A model generated the notes under the pieces. That model was not told where the DNA came from. It saw only the letters and a program-made list of their open reading frames with translations, and searched no databases. From Takakia lepidozioides (Eukaryota > Streptophyta > Takakiopsida > Takakiales > Takakiaceae), in assembly GCA_030704615.1 (NCBI GenBank), contig CM060731.1, positions 17,050,001-17,114,000 on the forward strand: 64,000 nt of DNA, written 5' to 3'. Shown here in pieces: positions 61,828-64,000 of the stretch. Position numbers and translations under genes: made by a program. Within the stretch, counting starts at the first letter, position 1, and each line of letters opens with the position of its first letter.

Positions 61828-64000
61828 ATGGAAGAAGAGTTGGAAGTAAAAGTCCTGCTTGTTGGAGGAGATGCATCACCAAACAGGCTTGGTTCTGTGT
61901 TCACTATGCAAGGTGTCACATACAAATGCATCCGAGCAGAAATTATAGGTGATGAGCTTGTCTCAGCAAAATTTCATTTCCTTTCCATGGGGGGTAGTGT
62001 CCTTTCAGCCAAGCAAGAAGAGAGGATGGTTCTGAAAGGGGATACTGTACACATTAAGATTTCAGACCAAAATGATGGGGACCAAGGATTGAAAAGACCT
62101 CTATCTTCCAGTGGTTCTACGATCTTGCATGAGGACAGACCAGGCGAGGACCCGGCACCAGTGTCTACCAAGATGAGGATGGACCCTGATACACCCTTTG
62201 CTGGCGATGGTGGAAATGAAGACCATGCACATGAGCATGCACTTCAGCAGAGATCTGGTAGATTGTGCAGCACGTTGGCTACATCCAACGATATTCAAAA
62301 ATGGCAGAAAGAGATTAGAGCCGTTGAAAGGAAAATCTCTGCAGAAGGACGATGTGACAAGTTTGAGCTGATGACAAAGGATCAACAAGGACAAGCAATG
62401 TTCCACATATGGTGTGTTGAGTGTGAGGATGTTTATGCACGGTCTGGGAAAAACAAACCATATGATGCATGTGCAAACTTTATGAGATCTCATTTGAGGA
62501 GTGAGGGGCATCGCATAGCCTATGAGAGGCGTCATGGGAAGGGTTCATCACAATGTGTCATCAGCCCTGTAAATGCAGATGAAGCATTAGACGCAAAGAA
62601 GAACAGGGTGAAGGAGGCATTAGAGGAAGTCGCTCGGTTTTGTGAGGACAATCCTGGAAACAGATTTGAGATTGTGGAAGCCACAATTGGAGACTATTCG
62701 CAGTTGGGTTCCATAAGGATTAGGTGCCCACTGGATTCGAAGTGGCTACTCTTGTTTCCAAGGACAGGTTCTTTGCAATCTTCTTTGACAGAGCATGTGA
62801 AAGGAAAAACTCATGTCGATGCAGAGATTTGCCAGAAGGTTGGAAGTAGTGAAGGACCTTGCAAAAAGAGAGGAAGGCCTCCAAAGCCTATGATTGCCAA
62901 AGATGTAAAGCAACGGGATCTAAGCTCTTTCTTGGTCAGTCAACCTGTGTTGCCGTCCCCACCACTTGACAATCCAATTGTGGCATCAACAATGGGAGCA
63001 TCCTCGTCACAAACTCCATACGCTTGTGTTGACGCTGCCCAACGGGGAGATCTGATCGAGGATTGACAATTACAGCAAAGGTCCCAATGCAACAAAGGAA
63101 GAGACAGTTTGTGTTGGGGCCTATGGGATGAATGGTGGGAGTACAACCAGCAGAGAATAAGTCTGAAACCATTCCTTCAAGATAGCAAGGGAGGAAAGAA
63201 GTGGTATGTCGAGCCGTTGACAAATGCAACCATCACTCTAAACAATCAAGAGCATAAGGTTGTTGGTACGTTTCGGCACGCGGATTGTTTTAGAGTGTCA
63301 TTGGATGGGGAGCCATTTCCAAACTTGAGATGTTCAGCATGTTCTTCCATTCCCTTGGAAAATGACTTCAGAATGAGGGTATATAGAGAAAGAGGTGCCA
63401 TGGAATGTAGAGGGGAGAGAGATACTGGCAAGGGAAGAAGGTTGTCATATCTTGGAAATGCGGAGATTGTCAAACAAGTTTACAAAAACAGACAGGAGTT
63501 GAGGCAGTTGAGGTTCAAATTGTGGGAGGCCAGGACCAAAGTGGCATCATTGTCTGTGCGATGTAGGAGTTTGAAGGAGTCTGGGATTGAGGCAATTGAA
63601 AGAGGAGATGTTCTCAAATTTTGTCGTGATATTGTTGATGCACATAGGAGGGGGGATTTTGAAGGAAAAGAAAGTTTGTGGGATTTTCTTGTTGATATGG
63701 GCAAGAATATTGACAGGTCTCCACAAGGGAAGAGGTATGGTACTAGCACAAAAACAATGTTTGAGACTGTGCAGCTTTGGGGGGGTCCGAGATTGCATCA
63801 TTTTTTGGCTTCAAATGTGGGGGGTCCTTCTATTGATACTACAAGACGGTCTTTGAGGAAAGGTTTGAAGTATAGAGCGGGAGAAACGGATGATATATTT
63901 CAGCATGTGGCTGGAATTTACAGAGATGTGATGGAAGATGCAAATATTCCATTGGGAAGCATCCCAGTGATGGTGGCCGAAGATGAAACTGTTGTGAAGC
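61828..64000 (+). CDS. Uncharacterised zinc-finger/AT-hook protein, partial (runs off the window)
   Basis: I do not recognise this gene. Exon 1 is 61828-62934 (369 codons from MEEELEVKVLLVGG). A 141-bp intron, 62935-63075 (donor GTCAGT, acceptor TTACAG), is inferred because exon 1 otherwise ends at a stop (63064) while a frame open from 63076 to the window end joins in phase. Visible parts: an N-terminal domain to about residue 80 (SVFTMQGVTYKCIRAEIIGD); a C2H2-like motif WCVECEDV...MRSHLRSEGH; a second motif EHVKGKTH; an AT-hook KKRGRPPKP; CSACSSIP in exon 2; then a long Lys/Arg-rich segment and LWGGPRLHHFLASNVGGP, VAGIYRDVMEDANIPLG, PVMVAEDETVVK. The last block, with paired acidic residues after a 'SIDTTRRSLRKG' stretch, recalls the start of transposase-like or domesticated-transposase cores. 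That is inference. Confidence 0.6.

Noticed and set aside
1..64000. CRISPR arrays, bacterial operons or prophage
   Set aside because: No regularly spaced short repeats with unique spacers; genes are intron-split and eukaryotic throughout.

Overview
The window looks like nuclear DNA of a streptophyte, most likely a charophyte green alga of the Chara type. A bryophyte or other early-diverging plant is not excluded. The evidence is a set of plant-style genes split by many GT-AG introns: a PB1-type Raf-like MAPKKK, a plant TPX2-family protein, a p23 co-chaperone, a plant RCC1-repeat protein, a plant-type glutamate receptor-like channel (GLR) and an Acinus homologue. The large introns and intergenic spaces are full of decayed transposons. 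The organism is an inference; the gene identities rest on recognised conserved motifs.

Layout. 2.76-9.52 kb, minus: Raf-like kinase, 9 coding exons. 12.81-15.37 kb, minus: TPX2-family protein, 8 exons. 18.17-20.24 kb, plus: p23, 6 exons. 22.13-26.84 kb, minus: RCC1 protein, 8 exons. 26.9-37.9 kb: about 11 kb with no host gene, holding an L1-like reverse transcriptase relic, a possible CACTA-type relic, a degenerate Ty1/copia element with a nested insertion, and two tRNA-headed SINE-like sequences. 37.90-45.47 kb, plus: GLR channel, 9 exons including an inferred 32-nt micro-exon. 47.91-54.48 kb, plus: Acinus, 5 exons. 54.5-60.8 kb: non-LTR retrotransposon relics and another tRNA-like SINE head. 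60.77-61.66 kb: decayed repeats of the plant organellar single-strand DNA-binding (OSB) PDF motif. 61.83 kb to the window end, plus: an uncharacterised gene with zinc-finger-like motifs and an AT-hook, possibly derived from a transposase.

For the six complete host genes the exon lengths I derived sum to an exact multiple of three (1708, 477, 151, 460, 1024 and 716 aa), an internal check on the joins. One non-LTR family occurs five times, all truncated or internally deleted, and three copies lie inside host introns. The genes do not form an operon or cluster. They are separate housekeeping or signalling genes: stress kinase signalling, spindle/microtubules, Hsp90 co-chaperone, calcium channel, and exon-junction-complex splicing.

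All exon boundaries are my own reading of splice signals and reading frame. No transcript evidence or database search was available.
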